Notes: generated by a model from the sequence alone, not told the origin. A stretch of 64,000 nucleotides of DNA from Ignavibacteriales bacterium (GCA_020635285.1 JACKAB010000044.1:62001-126000), one strand, 5' to 3'; positions 1-9,382 are shown, counted from the stretch's first letter. A program made the numbers and translations.

Positions 1-85
1 CAGGTATTTTGGAGAACGTTAGTGAAACTAACGGAACTACTGTTTCTTCTTTTTCGCAGCTAATACATTTATGTGATGTTGTCAT
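1..85 (-). CDS. Small CxxC protein, 3' part outside the window
   Basis: An ATG on the minus strand at 85 follows an AGGAAAA ribosome-binding site and opens a frame of 28 codons that runs off the window edge. The peptide begins MTTSHKCISCEKEETVV and contains one C-x2-C pair, as in the first half of a small zinc ribbon. It lies just downstream of gatA on the same strand, so it may share that transcript. Function is unknown; the second metal-binding half, if there is one, is not visible. Confidence 0.45.
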   Translation of the reverse strand, partial: MTTSHKCISCEKEETVVPLVSLTFSKIP

Positions 86-144
86 TTTATTTTTCCTAAT
101 TATTAATTTATGTGTTTGATTTTCGTAGATGGTTAACGGCTACT

Positions 145-1562
145 TTAGCTTTCGAGCCTTTTTGCAAAGCTTAAAAGTAAATCTTCTTCAAATTGATTTG
201 CCATTAATTGCATTCCCATTGGGAGCCCTTTTTTATCAAGCCCAATTGGAATATTTATTCCCGGAATTCCAGCTAAGTTTGCAGAAGTTGTATAAATGTC
301 ACTCAAATACATTTGCAGCGGATCGTCAGATTTCTCTCCAATTTTAAAAGCTGTTGTTGGAGAAGTTGGAGTTAAAATGATATCTACCTCTTTAAATGCA
401 TTATCAAAATCTTCTTTAATTAATCTGCGGACTCTTTGAGCTTTTCGATAATAAGCATCGTAATAACCGGCAGATAAAACATAAGTGCCTAGCATAATTC
501 TTCGTTTAACTTCTTTACCAAATCCTTCCGATCTTGATTTGGAGTACATTTGTTTTAAGTTCACTTTGTCGGGTGTTCTATAACCATAGCGCGCGCCATC
601 AAATCTTGCCAAGTTTGATGAAGCTTCTGCAGTTGTTAAGATATAGTATGTGGCGATTGAAAATTCTGTTTTGGGTAAACTTATTTCAACAATCTCAACA
701 TCGTTTCCTTTCAATCTAGAAATTTGATTTTCAATTGCTTCGTTGATTTCTTTATCCAAACCTTCGCCAAAATATTCTTTTGGAATCCCAATTTTAATTT
801 TGTCTTTACTTTGGGAAAATGTAGAATAGTTGGGAACCTCAATGTTTTCAGAAGTAGAATCATTTTCGTCAAAACCTGAAAGTACTTCCTGAACTAAAGC
901 AATATCATAAACATTATTTGCAAATGAACCAATTGAGTCAAAAGAGGAAGCAAATGCATTTAATCCAAATCGGGAAACTCGTCCATAGCTTGGCTTCAAT
1001 CCGTAAATACCGCAGAAAGAAAGATGCCGGTTGCCGAATTGAACCGCCTGTATCTGTACCAATTGCAACATCACAAAGATTTGCTGCAACTGCCGCCGCA
1101 GAACCGCCGCTTGATCCGCCAGTTACATATTCTTTGTTAACCGGATTTTTAACGTGGCCAAAAATGAGTTCTCATTGGAAGAACCCATTGCAAATTCATC
1201 ACAATTAGTTTTCCCAATAATGATAGCATCTTCGTCAATTAATTTTTGAATTGCAGTTGAAGTATAAAGAGATGTAAAATTCTCTAAAATTTTGGAAGAG
1301 CAAGTTAATGGTTTATCTTTAATTGCCAAAACATCTTTAACAGCAATTACCATTCCTGCTAATCTGCCGGCTGATCCATTTTGAATTTTTGCTGCACTTT
1401 TTCAGCAGTTTCAATGCAGTCATTAAAAACAAAATTGAACGCATTTATATCTTTGTTCTGTTCAATCTTACTTAAAAAGTTTTTTACATTTTCGACTAAA
1501 GATAATTTGCCGGATTTGAGAAGCTCAAATTTTTCAGAATGATTTTTATAATTTATCAACAT
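145..1562 (-). CDS. gatA: Aspartyl/glutamyl-tRNA amidotransferase subunit A (frameshifted)
   Basis: GatA is the glutaminase/amidase subunit of GatCAB, which converts misacylated Glu-tRNA(Gln) and Asp-tRNA(Asn) to the correct amide forms. Four consecutive frames together give a protein of about 472 residues, the usual length. The amidase signature GGSSGGSAAAVAA (about 1090-1130), the TDTGGS serine segment (about 1050) and the VKDVL catalytic-lysine segment (about 1335) are all present, which supplies the Ser-cisSer-Lys triad. Breaks fall near 1355, 1160 and 1035; sequence on both sides stays coherent, so I read them as indels rather than loss of an essential gene. The gene starts 11 bases after tatA ends, suggesting cotranscription. 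gatB and gatC are not in the window. Confidence 0.88.
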
Positions 1563-1573
1563 TAAAACCGGGA

Positions 1574-1768
1574 TTATTTTTTCTTATCTGTTTTGAGTTC
1601 ATCCTTAACTTCACTAATATCTTCTTCTACTTCTTTAACTGCTTTTTTAAATTCCTTCATACCTTTGCCAATTCCTTGAGCAAGTTCTGGAATTTTTTTT
1701 GCTCCAAAAAGCAATATTATTGCAACAATAATTAAAATTATTTCTGTTGCGCCTAAACTTCCAAACAT
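1574..1768 (-). CDS. tatA: Sec-independent translocase protein TatA
   Basis: This 64-residue protein has the TatA plan: a short periplasmic N-terminus, one membrane helix (about residues 6-21), the FGAKKIPELAQGIGKG hinge and amphipathic helix, and a charged lysine/glutamate tail. TatA multimerises to form the pore of the twin-arginine pathway, which exports folded, often cofactor-loaded proteins. That matters here because four Gfo/Idh/MocA proteins in the window carry twin-arginine leaders. It lies directly upstream of gatA on the same strand. TatA versus TatB/E cannot be fully separated by eye, but the FG motif and short length favour TatA. Confidence 0.93.
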   Translation of the reverse strand: MFGSLGATEIILIIVAIILLFGAKKIPELAQGIGKGMKEFKKAVKEVEEDISEVKDELKTDKKK

Positions 1769-2038
1769 AAATGCCTCTACTTATTTATATAAATTATTAA
1801 ATATTAATCTAAAAATTAACTATCCGTTTCTATGATTTTGCAATGATTAAAATTTTCTTTAAGTATTAAGAATCAGTACAAAAACATTGCATTCTGGTTT
1901 GTTATACAAGCAATACTAAAATTAGATCCGTTTGGATTTATATATCATCCTCAAATCCAATTATATTAACATACTTAAAAAATATTTGAATAATTAGTCT
2001 AAATAATTTCTTAAGTTTTACAAAACCACTATTTTTGG

Positions 2039-2737
2039 TTAAGAATTATATTTTTTAATTAAATGCCGGACAATTCCAAACAATATAATTCCTAAAAATA
2101 TATAAAATAAAGCAGTCCCATCAGTTAAAAATGTAAGTACTAAACCCACTATTGCCAAAATTAAATATATAGGTTTCCCTCTAAAAGTTGATTTATTAAG
2201 TTTTGGAAACGCCGCATATTTTATATTGCTTATCATCAAAACAGAAATAACCAATACCAAAGGAACTGAAACATAATATAAAGGTTTAATAAACTCGCCG
2301 TTATTATTAACGTAATAAACAAACATTGCAACAGTAATTGCAGAAAGGGGAATTGGCAATCCTTTAAAATCGCCTTTAGTTTCTATTTCCTCCAATTGCG
2401 AATTAAATCGTGCCAGACGTAAAGCCCCAAATATTAAAAGCAACGCACTAATGAAAATTCCAATTGCGCCAAATTTATAAAAGTGAAAACTATAAATTAA
2501 AAATGCGGGTGCGGCACCAAAACTAACAATATCGGCTAATGAATCAAGCTCAACTCCAAATTGACTAGTAGTTTTTAATAATCGAGCAACAATTCCATCT
2601 ATTAAATCAAAAATTGAAGCGGCAAAGATCATTACAGCAGCTAGTTGAAAATCGCCCTTTGATGTAAAAATTATCGAGAGAAATCCGCTTAATAGACTAA
2701 ACGCAGTAATTGTATTTGGGATGTATGATTTTTTCAT
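2039..2737 (-). CDS. pssA: CDP-diacylglycerol--serine O-phosphatidyltransferase
   Basis: This membrane enzyme makes phosphatidylserine from CDP-diacylglycerol and serine. The 232 residues contain a CDP-alcohol phosphatidyltransferase motif: FDLIDGIVARLLKTTSQFGV followed by ELDSLADIVSFG (residues about 43-75), which supplies the paired metal-binding aspartates D-G-x2-A-R-x8-G-x3-D-x3-D. Several hydrophobic helices follow. The ATG overlaps the psd stop by one base, so translation is probably coupled, and the two enzymes catalyse consecutive steps toward phosphatidylethanolamine. Confidence 0.93.
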   Translation of the reverse strand: MKKSYIPNTITAFSLLSGFLSIIFTSKGDFQLAAVMIFAASIFDLIDGIVARLLKTTSQFGVELDSLADIVSFGAAPAFLIYSFHFYKFGAIGIFISALLLIFGALRLARFNSQLEEIETKGDFKGLPIPLSAITVAMFVYYVNNNGEFIKPLYYVSVPLVLVISVLMISNIKYAAFPKLNKSTFRGKPIYLILAIVGLVLTFLTDGTALFYIFLGIILFGIVRHLIKKYNS

Positions 2738-3387
2738 TATTTGTTCATCTCAAATAAAATTGTTTCGCCAGCGGTTGTAATATCACCTTCTTTAACTTTT
2801 ATTTTCCAATTTTTTGGAACCATAACATCTACGCGACTGCCGAATTTAATCATTCCAAAACGTTCGCCCATTTTTACTTTATCAACCAAATTAAGTTCAT
2901 AGATGATTCTTCGCGCAACCATTCCCGCAACTTGAGTAAAGAGCACTTTCCCAAATTTGGAAGTGATTCCAATTTCAGATCTTTCGTTTCGTTCATCAGC
3001 TTTATCATTGTAAGCTGTTAAAAATTCACCCTCAACATAATTTAGATAATCCACAGTTCCATCAATTGGAATTCTATTAACGTGAACATTTATTGGAGAC
3101 ATAAAAATAGAAATTTGAATGGCATCTTCTTTTAAAAATCTTTCCTCAAAAACATTTTTAATTATTAAAACTTTTCCATCGGCGGGAGAAACAATTATAT
3201 TGTTTTTTTTAGGAATTACTCTTTCAGGATCTCTAAAAAATTGAAGTGTGAATATTAAGATCAGAAGGGCAATAGCTATCAAAGGATATTTAAAATATCC
3301 ACTTTGGACAAATATTGAAATTGCAATTAGCACAAAAGAAATTATTGCGGCAATTCCAATTGTTGAATATCCGTATTTGGTTAACAT
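2737..3387 (-). CDS. psd: Phosphatidylserine decarboxylase proenzyme
   Basis: Psd decarboxylates phosphatidylserine to phosphatidylethanolamine using a pyruvoyl group made by self-cleavage. The 216-residue length fits the short form of the family. Two N-terminal membrane helices are followed by the conserved SPADGKV segment and the NVHVNRIPIDG segment. The cleavage site is in IKFGSRVDVMVP, where Ser184 should become the pyruvoyl group of the small alpha chain. This GS-type site replaces the LGST of the E. coli enzyme. It is the first gene of the psd-pssA pair. Confidence 0.93.
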   Translation of the reverse strand: MLTKYGYSTIGIAAIISFVLIAISIFVQSGYFKYPLIAIALLILIFTLQFFRDPERVIPKKNNIIVSPADGKVLIIKNVFEERFLKEDAIQISIFMSPINVHVNRIPIDGTVDYLNYVEGEFLTAYNDKADERNERSEIGITSKFGKVLFTQVAGMVARRIIYELNLVDKVKMGERFGMIKFGSRVDVMVPKNWKIKVKEGDITTAGETILFEMNK

Positions 3388-3516
3388 AAATTTATTTAGT
3401 TTATAGTAAACACCAAAATTAACATATTATTACAATAATTTCATTAAATTTAATTTCTTAATTGAGATTTTTAGAAAACAATTTTTAGATAGTATATTCA
3501 ATAAATTGGAGGAATA

Positions 3517-3843
3517 ATGAAAGGCAATATGGCTGGAATGATGAAACAAATTCAAAAGATGCAAGCCGAAATGCAGAAAACACAATCTGAGTTAGCAAAT
3601 AAAACCGTTACCGCAGAAAGCGGTGGCGGAATGGTTAAAGCAACTTGTAACGGTCAAAAAGAAATTGTTTCTTTAGAAATAGATGAAGAAATTGCAAAAT
3701 CTGGTGATAAAGAAATGATGGAAGACTTAATTGTTGCAGCAGTGAACAAAGCTTTAGAAGCTGCTGGTAAAATGGCTGAGGAAGAGCTTGGCAATGTTAC
3801 AAAAGGAATGATTCCACCGGGATTAAACATACCAGGATTTTAA
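3517..3843 (+). CDS. YbaB/EbfC family nucleoid-associated protein
   Basis: The 108-residue protein starts at an ATG placed after a strong GGAGG site. It has a methionine/glutamine-rich helix (MMKQIQKMQAEMQKTQ), a short beta region with the GGGMVKATCNGQ turn, and a C-terminal helix ending in a PPGLNIPGF tail, all typical of the DNA-binding dimer YbaB/EbfC. Its placement immediately upstream of recR is a widely conserved bacterial arrangement, although dnaX, usually also present, is not seen here. Confidence 0.92.
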   Translation: MKGNMAGMMKQIQKMQAEMQKTQSELANKTVTAESGGGMVKATCNGQKEIVSLEIDEEIAKSGDKEMMEDLIVAAVNKALEAAGKMAEEELGNVTKGMIPPGLNIPGF

Positions 3844-4440
3844 TTGGAAATTGCAGAACCCCTAAGAGTATTAATTGAAGAATTGAATAAACTTCCTTCA
3901 ATTGGCAGAAAAAGCGCACAGCGTTTGGCTCTGCATTTGGTTAAAAAAGAAAAAAAAGAGTTGGAAGATTTAATCCAAGCACTAACAGATCTAAAAGATA
4001 ATATAAAATTCTGCTCAATTTGCTTTAATATTTCTTCAGAAGATATTTGCATGGTTTGTAAAAATCCCAAAAGAGATAAAGGATTAATTTGTATTGTAGA
4101 AGAAGCAAGCGACGTAATTGCAATTGAGAACACAAATGAATTTAATGGTCAGTATCATGTCTTGGGCGGTGTACTTTCACCACTTTCTGGAATTGGAGTT
4201 GAAGAATTAAAAATTAAAGAGTTAATTGTTCGATTAAAAACTGAAGATATTAGAGAAATTATTCTTGCATTAAATCCGGATACAGAAGGTGAAACAACAT
4301 CTCTTTATTTGGCAAAATTGCTGAAGCCTCTTGGAATTAAAGTAACACGACTTGCAAGAGGTTTACCAATAGGCGGCGATTTAGAATTTACAGATGAAGC
4401 GACAATTGGCAGAGCTGTTTTAAATAGAATAGATATTTAA
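3844..4440 (+). CDS. recR: Recombination protein RecR
   Basis: RecR acts with RecO and RecF to load RecA at gaps. The 198 residues, the normal length, show a helix-hairpin-helix (LNKLPSIGRKSAQRLALHL), a four-cysteine zinc finger (CSICFN..CMVC) and a Toprim domain beginning at LICIVEEASDV, with the TEGETTSLYLAKLL acidic segment. The start is a TTG directly after the ybaB stop codon, with AGGA eight bases upstream, so translational coupling is likely. The following methyltransferase ATG also abuts the recR stop. Confidence 0.93.
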   Translation: MEIAEPLRVLIEELNKLPSIGRKSAQRLALHLVKKEKKELEDLIQALTDLKDNIKFCSICFNISSEDICMVCKNPKRDKGLICIVEEASDVIAIENTNEFNGQYHVLGGVLSPLSGIGVEELKIKELIVRLKTEDIREIILALNPDTEGETTSLYLAKLLKPLGIKVTRLARGLPIGGDLEFTDEATIGRAVLNRIDI

Positions 4441-5178
4441 ATGCATACAGATTGGTTCAAAGATTGGTTTTCTTCAAAAGATTATTTGGATGTATATCAG
4501 CATAGAGATGAAAAAGATGCAAATGAGATAATTGCTTTAATTCTTTCTCAAATAAATTTGCCATTAAACTCAGCTGTTTTGGATGCAGCATGCGGTGCCG
4601 GAAGACATGCAATGAAATTAGCGGAACTTGGTTACGAAGTTACTGCTTTCGATTTAAGTAAAACATTACTAAGCATTGCCAAAATTGAAGCAAATAAGAA
4701 AAATTTAAAAATTAACTTTGTATCAAGTGATTTAAGAGAATTTTCTTCAAATGTAAAATTTGACCTAGTCCTAAGTTTATTTACTAGTTTTGGTTATTTC
4801 AAGAGTGATGAAGAAAATTTTCTTTTTGTAAATAATGCTTATAAAATGCTAAATCAAAATGGATTTTATGTTTTAGATTTTCTTAATAAATATTTTGTTG
4901 AACAAAATTTGATCACAATTTCAGAAAAGGAAGTTGGTGATAAAATAATTATTGAGAACAGAAATATTCAAAATGGAAGAGTTGTAAAAGAAATTAAAAT
5001 AGTGAATCAAAATGAAGAACATAATTACATTGAATCAGTAAAGTTATATTCTTATAATGAGTTGAAAGAAAATTTTTTTCAAATTGGTTTTAAGGTCAAA
5101 AATATTTTTGGAGATTACACCGGTAATGAATATAATCCAGAAAAATCAGAGCGATGCATAATTATTTTTCAAAAATAA
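4441..5178 (+). CDS. Class I SAM-dependent methyltransferase
   Basis: The 245-residue protein carries the S-adenosylmethionine-binding motif I VLDAACGAGRHAMKLAELGY (residues about 42-61), an acidic residue ending strand 2 (TAFDLS) and a motif resembling post-I (FDLVLSLFTSFGYF). A C-terminal beta-rich region resembles the family of small-molecule methyltransferases often annotated as generic. The substrate cannot be deduced. The ATG follows the recR stop directly, and the 3' end overlaps the next gene by 25 bases, so it belongs to the ybaB-recR operon. Confidence 0.85.
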   Translation: MHTDWFKDWFSSKDYLDVYQHRDEKDANEIIALILSQINLPLNSAVLDAACGAGRHAMKLAELGYEVTAFDLSKTLLSIAKIEANKKNLKINFVSSDLREFSSNVKFDLVLSLFTSFGYFKSDEENFLFVNNAYKMLNQNGFYVLDFLNKYFVEQNLITISEKEVGDKIIIENRNIQNGRVVKEIKIVNQNEEHNYIESVKLYSYNELKENFFQIGFKVKNIFGDYTGNEYNPEKSERCIIIFQK

Positions 5179-5750
5179 AACTATTTTTAATTTTTAGTTT
5201 GCTTCTTTTTTCAGGCTGCGATCTCTTAACAACTCGCAATGCAGAAGACCCGGAAACTGGACGCTCAAGTTATATTGTTGCAACCACGCCCGACCAACTT
5301 TTTACAAATCTTAAAAATTCATTTTCAGAAAAAGTTGAGAAAGATTACTCTAGCAATTTTGTTGACAGTTCGTTTTTGAAAATTGATTATAAGTTCGTTC
5401 CTTCTTCAGAGGCAATTGTTAAATTTAATATTCTTACAGAGTGGAATCTTGAAGCTGAAAAAGCATATTTCAAAAATTTAATTAACAGCGTGGATGAGAA
5501 CAAACAAATTGTTCTAAATTTACAAGAAATTTCACGTTCAGTTGAAGGAACTACTGCAAGCCTAAATTACGATTATTCAATAACTCTGCCGATTGAAACA
5601 GAAGGTTTGCCCAATTTTTATAAGGGCAACGCATTTTTTAAAATAAATTTGGATGATAATAATCAGTGGGTTATTACAGAATGGATTGACAACAAAACTG
5701 AAGATTTCCCAAGCTGGAGCGAGTTAAAAGGCAGATTTTATTTGTTTTAA
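5154..5750 (+). CDS. Hypothetical lipoprotein
   Basis: The start overlaps the end of the methyltransferase gene. The leader KLFLIFSLLLFSGC is a clear lipobox with Cys22, so the mature protein should be lipid-anchored. The rest is an alpha/beta mixture with no motif I recognise. It ends in NNQWVITEWID, and the neighbouring lipoprotein ends in NKWQIITWIDES, so the two are probably tandem paralogues, perhaps with an NTF2-like fold (inference only). Confidence 0.75.
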   Translation: MHNYFSKIKLFLIFSLLLFSGCDLLTTRNAEDPETGRSSYIVATTPDQLFTNLKNSFSEKVEKDYSSNFVDSSFLKIDYKFVPSSEAIVKFNILTEWNLEAEKAYFKNLINSVDENKQIVLNLQEISRSVEGTTASLNYDYSITLPIETEGLPNFYKGNAFFKINLDDNNQWVITEWIDNKTEDFPSWSELKGRFYLF

Positions 5751-5755
5751 GAAAA

Positions 5756-6262
5756 TTGAAAACTTTAAAACTATATATTGCAATATTTTTTTTTACTCAA
5801 TTTTTATTGAGTTGTGTGAATCCTTTTGCTCCAAAGTTAGATGAATCAATTGGAAGTGAAGCATCTTTAATAAGTGATTTAACCAACGTGGATGGGATTT
5901 TTCAGAATTTACAATATGCATATACTTTTAAGGACACAACAATTTACGGTTCTCTATTAGCCTCAGATTTTACTTTTTCTTACCGCGATTATGATAGAGA
6001 AATTGATGATGCTTGGGGAAGAGATTCTGAAATGAGAGTTACTTATGGATTATTTAACAACTCAGAACGGTTAGATTTGATTTGGAATAAAATTGTTGCA
6101 ATAAATTCTGATTCTACTAATGTTATTAGAAGCTTTAATCTCACAATCACTTTTAATCCAACAGATGTTGTTTATGTTGATGGAAAAGTAAATTTACAAT
6201 TGGAAAAATCAAAAGAAAATAAATGGCAAATAATTACTTGGATTGATGAATCAAATTTTTAG
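5756..6262 (+). CDS. Hypothetical lipoprotein, probable paralogue of the preceding gene
   Basis: A TTG start lies five bases after the preceding stop. The leader IAIFFFTQFLLSC is a lipobox with Cys20 as the lipidated residue. The mature part of about 150 residues contains aromatic-rich strands (FTFSYRDYDREID) and the same C-terminal W-x-I-x2-WID pattern as the upstream lipoprotein. There is no catalytic motif that I can identify. It sits between that lipoprotein and ftsX, 38 bases before the ftsX start. Confidence 0.68.
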   Translation: MKTLKLYIAIFFFTQFLLSCVNPFAPKLDESIGSEASLISDLTNVDGIFQNLQYAYTFKDTTIYGSLLASDFTFSYRDYDREIDDAWGRDSEMRVTYGLFNNSERLDLIWNKIVAINSDSTNVIRSFNLTITFNPTDVVYVDGKVNLQLEKSKENKWQIITWIDESNF

Positions 6263-6300
6263 TAATTTTAATTTCTTAAATAATAATTAACAGAAAAATT

Positions 6301-7174
6301 ATGTTTTTATACTTTATACAAGAAACTTTCAGTTCGCTCTTTAAATCAAAAATGGCCTCGCTCCTTATTATTGCAACAACCACAATTGCAATCTTATTTG
6401 TAACACTTTCAGTCGGCTTAGTAATTTTTTCAAATATGATTAATGACCGATTAAAAGATAATATTGAAATTAGTTTATTTGTCAGTGATACAGTTTCGCA
6501 ATCAAATATGAAAAGTATTGAACAGCAGCTTGATCAAAATGTGTATGTCGCATCAAAAAATATATGTTAGTAAAAAGATGCTTTAAAAATTATGAAAGAA
6601 AAAACCGGACAAGATTTTTCTTTGGTTTTGGATTCAAACCCTTTGCCGGCAATGTTTCAAATTAAATTAACTTCTGATAGCGTAACAACGACCAATATTG
6701 AACCAATAATTAAAACTCTAAAAAGAATACAAAGGGATTGATGACGTAGTTTATGATTATTCTTTAACTCTAAAAGTCCTGAACTTTATAAATGAATCAA
6801 AAAAAAATAATTTATGGCGTTTCAATTTTTCTTGTGTTACTTTCAATTTATTTAGTCTATTCAAATAATAGATTACTTCTCTCATCTCGCCTAAATCAAT
6901 ACAATGCAATGAAATTAGTCGGTGCAAAACTTAGCACAATTAAAATTCCAATTATTCTAAATGGAATTATTATGGGAATTGTTTCATCTTTAATTTGCCT
7001 TGGCTTATATTTCTTTGCTGTAAATTTTCTTTCAAAAATATATGCTACAGAGTTCATAGAAAAAGAAAATTTATATATTATCGGTTTAATTTCTCTGCTT
7101 GGAATTGTTTTAGGATTTCTTGGAAGTTATTTATCAACATTAAATGTTACATTAAAAATTAACAAAATTAAGTA
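6301..7174 (+). CDS. ftsX: Cell division protein FtsX (frameshifted)
   Basis: FtsX is the membrane partner of the ATPase FtsE and relays division signals to periplasmic peptidoglycan hydrolases. The frame from 6301 gives the N-terminal cytoplasmic stretch and first membrane helix (residues about 18-45), followed by the start of the extracytoplasmic domain (IEISLFVSDTVSQSNM). Codons from about 6575 (ALKIMKEKTGQDFSLVL) to 6780 continue that domain in other frames. The frame from 6792 supplies the last three helices with the NAMKLVGAKLSTIKIP cytoplasmic loop typical of FtsX. Breaks lie near 6560, 6728 and 6790. ftsE is absent from this side of the locus, which is unusual but not unique. Confidence 0.8.
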
Positions 7175-7374
7175 AAAAGCAATTATACTTTTATTTACTA
7201 GTATTATCAGCCTTATTAGCTATTTTAAAATTAATTCTTTTATCCAATAAATTCACGACACTCTATTTAATTCTATTTAAGTAAAAACTACATGTAAAAA
7301 GTAAGTTGAATTTTCATTAGCGATCCAAATATGTATCTAAATGATACAAAAAATCCCAAAATTCCTCACTTAAA

Positions 7375-7390
7375 TTGATTCACATCACAG
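7375..7390 (+). promoter_or_regulatory. Possible CRP/FNR-family operator
   Basis: TTGATTCACATCACAG fits the TGA-N6-TCA architecture of CRP/FNR regulators and resembles the site at 48796. It lies about 70 bases before the small membrane-protein start codon. Evidence is by pattern only. Confidence 0.35.
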
Positions 7391-7427
7391 TTATGCCATT
7401 ATATTCTTAATGTTTTTATTGGCATAA
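7391..7427 (+). promoter_or_regulatory. Inverted repeat upstream of small gene
   Basis: Perfect eight-base arms TTATGCCA and TGGCATAA are separated by 21 bases. The repeat could be an operator or a weak hairpin; no T-run follows, so it does not look like a terminator. Confidence 0.3.
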
Positions 7428-7462
7428 TAATGGAGTTATAGTAAAGAAAAAACAAGGTTGGA

Positions 7463-7664
7463 ATGATGGAATCAAATACCAATATTCAAGAATATGAGAG
7501 CTCCAGTGTAGTATTAAATGAATTTGAAATTGAAAATTCAACAAATACTTTTTCAAATTATGTAGAAAAAATAAAAAACTGCAGATATTGGACAAGTTAA
7601 AATATATTTAGGATTTGCATACTTTGCTTTATTGGTTTTCTTTTCAATTACATTGTTTTTATGA
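7463..7664 (+). CDS. Small single-pass membrane protein (frameshifted)
   Basis: Two adjacent in-frame ATGs follow an AAGG site. The frame gives MMESNTNIQEYESSSVVLNE and continues to EKIKN, then stops. In the next frame, after an A-run near 7575, it continues as TADIGQVKIYLGFAYFALLV and ends with FFSITLFL and a stop at 7662. The joined product is about 66 residues: an acidic soluble N-terminus and one C-terminal membrane helix, i.e. a tail-anchored layout. I recognise no family. The break lies in an A-rich homopolymer stretch, like many others in the window. Confidence 0.5.
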
Positions 7665-7807
7665 TTTGATCAATTAATTAAAAATATCATCTGTTAAAAA
7701 TCTGCAAAAACCTCGTCTTCTAAAAACCATAATTTTTATGGTTATTTCTTTTAATTAATTATAAAAATTCTCTTAAAAATTCTTTAATTTTAAAATCAAA
7801 AATAATT

Positions 7808-7878
7808 TGCCCTGTGGTGTAATGGTAACACAGAAGTCTCTGACACTTTTGTTTCGGGTTCAAGTCCTGACGGGGCAA
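7808..7878 (+). tRNA. tRNA-Gln (anticodon CTG)
   Basis: The cloverleaf folds cleanly. The acceptor stem is TGCCCTG with CGGGGCA (one T-G pair) and the D stem is GTGT/ACAC around AATGGTA. The anticodon stem is GAAGT/ACTTT with loop CTCTGAC, anticodon CTG. The T stem is TCGGG/CCTGA around TTCAAGT. The discriminator is A and CCA is not encoded. The GGTGTAATGGTA D-arm is typical of glutamine tRNAs in the Bacteroidota group. Confidence 0.92.
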
Positions 7879-8210
7879 CAAAAATTTATTTGTAATTGAA
7901 TATTTTAAATTTTGGAATTTTATTTCAATTTAAAATATTTGTTACTGCAATTTCTTACTTAAATAAAAATATAAATACATATTTCAAAATTTGTGTTCAA
8001 TGGTCTGTATAACCATGTTGGCAACTTTTAATTTCCGAATTACAAAATCTTAACTATAATCATTATTTAAAGAATCGGGAATTTTTTTATCAAAAAAAAA
8101 AGTAAATTATATAGTATATAAATTTGAAATACCTAAAGAATAAAAGATTTCTCTATTTTAAAATTCAATATTGTAAAATTATTTTTAACCACAATTCATA
8201 AGTGAAAAAA
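7879..8210 (+). other. Non-coding AT-rich interval after tRNA-Gln
   Basis: No coding frame is visible. A perfect 13-base inverted repeat with arms AATATTTTAAATT (7899-7911) and AATTTAAAATATT (7927-7939) begins 20 bases after the tRNA and probably ends or processes its transcript. The rest is featureless A/T-rich DNA leading to the epimerase start. Confidence 0.5.
7899..7939 (+). terminator. Hairpin downstream of tRNA-Gln
   Basis: A 13-base perfect stem with a 15-base loop. The arms are entirely A/T and no long T-run follows, so this may be a processing hairpin rather than a strict intrinsic terminator. Confidence 0.4.
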
Positions 8211-9367
8211 ATGAGAATAAATTCTATTAAAAAAATTACATTAATATTCGTAACAATTATTGTTTCACTATCATTATTTAATTGCTCAGATCAAGGAAAA
8301 TCAAAATGGAAATTGAGAAAAAGGATTTTGGAAAAATTGATTCAACATTATCAGCAGATGTTTATACCTTAACTAACAAAAACGGAATGTCTGTTTCTAT
8401 AACAAACTACGGTGGAATTGTTACAAAAATAATTGTGCCTGATAAAAACGGGAAACTTGGAGATGTTGTTTTAGGGTTCGATAAAGTTAAAGACTATGTT
8501 AATGAAAATCCATACTTTGGAGCAATTATTGGTCGATATGGAAATCGAATTGCGAAAGGAAAATTTGTTGTTGAAGGAACTGAATACACTCTTGCAACAA
8601 ACAATTTCCCTAATCATCTGCATGGTGGCATTAAAGGATTTGACAAAGTTTTATGGAATGCAGAACCATTCCAAAATGAAAATGAATTAGGATTAAATTT
8701 AGAATATAATTCAAAAGATGGGGAAGAGGGGTATCCGGGTAATTTAAAGGTTAAAGTTATTTATACCCTAACAAACAATAACGAATTAAAGATAGACTAT
8801 TCTGCAATAACTGATAAAGCAACAATTTGTAATTTAACAAATCACACTTATTTTAATTTAAAAGATGCAGGCGCAAGTTTAATTTTAGATCACAAACTAC
8901 AAATTATGGCGGATAACTTTACGCCAGTTGATTCTACATTAATCCCAACGGGTCAAATAGAATCTGTAATTAATACTCCTTTTGATTTTACAACTCCAAC
9001 TAAAATTGGCAAAGAAATTAATAATGAAGCTAAACAAATTAAAAATGGTTTGGGATATGATCATAATTTTGTTTTGAACGGCGAATTAGGGAAAATGAAA
9101 TTGGCTGCAAAAGTAACGGAAGATACAAGTGGCAGAGTCTTAGAAGTTTTTACTGAAGAACCGGGTATTCAATTTTATTCAGGTAATTTTTTAGATGGCA
9201 CTTTAACAGGTAAAAACAATATTGTGTATAAATATAGAAATGGATTTTGCTTAGAGACACAGCACTACCCAGATTCACCAAATCAGCCAAAGTTTCCTTC
9301 CACATTATTAAAGCCGGGCGAAAATTATAAAACTTCAACAATTTATAAATTTTCGATAGAGAAATAA
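8211..9367 (+). CDS. galM: Lipoprotein aldose 1-epimerase (mutarotase), frameshifted near the start
   Basis: GalM interconverts alpha and beta anomers of hexoses. The main frame from about 8300 has the family landmarks: NHLHGGIKGFDKVLW, the NHTYFNL segment with the catalytic histidine, YDHNFVLN, GIQFYSGNFLDG and FCLETQHYPDSPN, which carries the catalytic glutamate. A separate frame from the ATG at 8211 encodes a leader ending SLSLFNC, a lipobox, and meets the main frame at the A-run near 8300. I therefore place the true start at 8211 and predict a lipid-anchored periplasmic enzyme of about 385 residues. A strong terminator follows. Confidence 0.88.
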
Positions 9368-9382
9368 TATTTATATTTATAT

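Larger units (their letters stand above)
7176..7462 (+). other. Non-coding interval between ftsX and a small membrane-protein gene
   Basis: No convincing coding frame is seen. The right half holds a possible CRP/FNR-type site (7375-7390) and an inverted repeat TTATGCCA/TGGCATAA (7391-7398 and 7420-7427) directly before the small gene that starts at 7463. Confidence 0.5.

Noticed and set aside
1932..1960. Inverted repeat TTGGATTT/AAATCCAA between pssA and tatA
   Set aside because: Stem of eight A/T-rich pairs with a 13-base loop and no T-run; too weak to call a terminator or operator.
7418..7440. Sigma-54 promoter suggested by TTGGCATAA
   Set aside because: The TTGCA element at the proper distance is missing.
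7832..7852. Alternative anticodon reading of the tRNA
   Set aside because: Only the CTCTGAC loop gives a seven-base loop with paired GAAGT/ACTTT; the Gln-type D-arm agrees with CTG.
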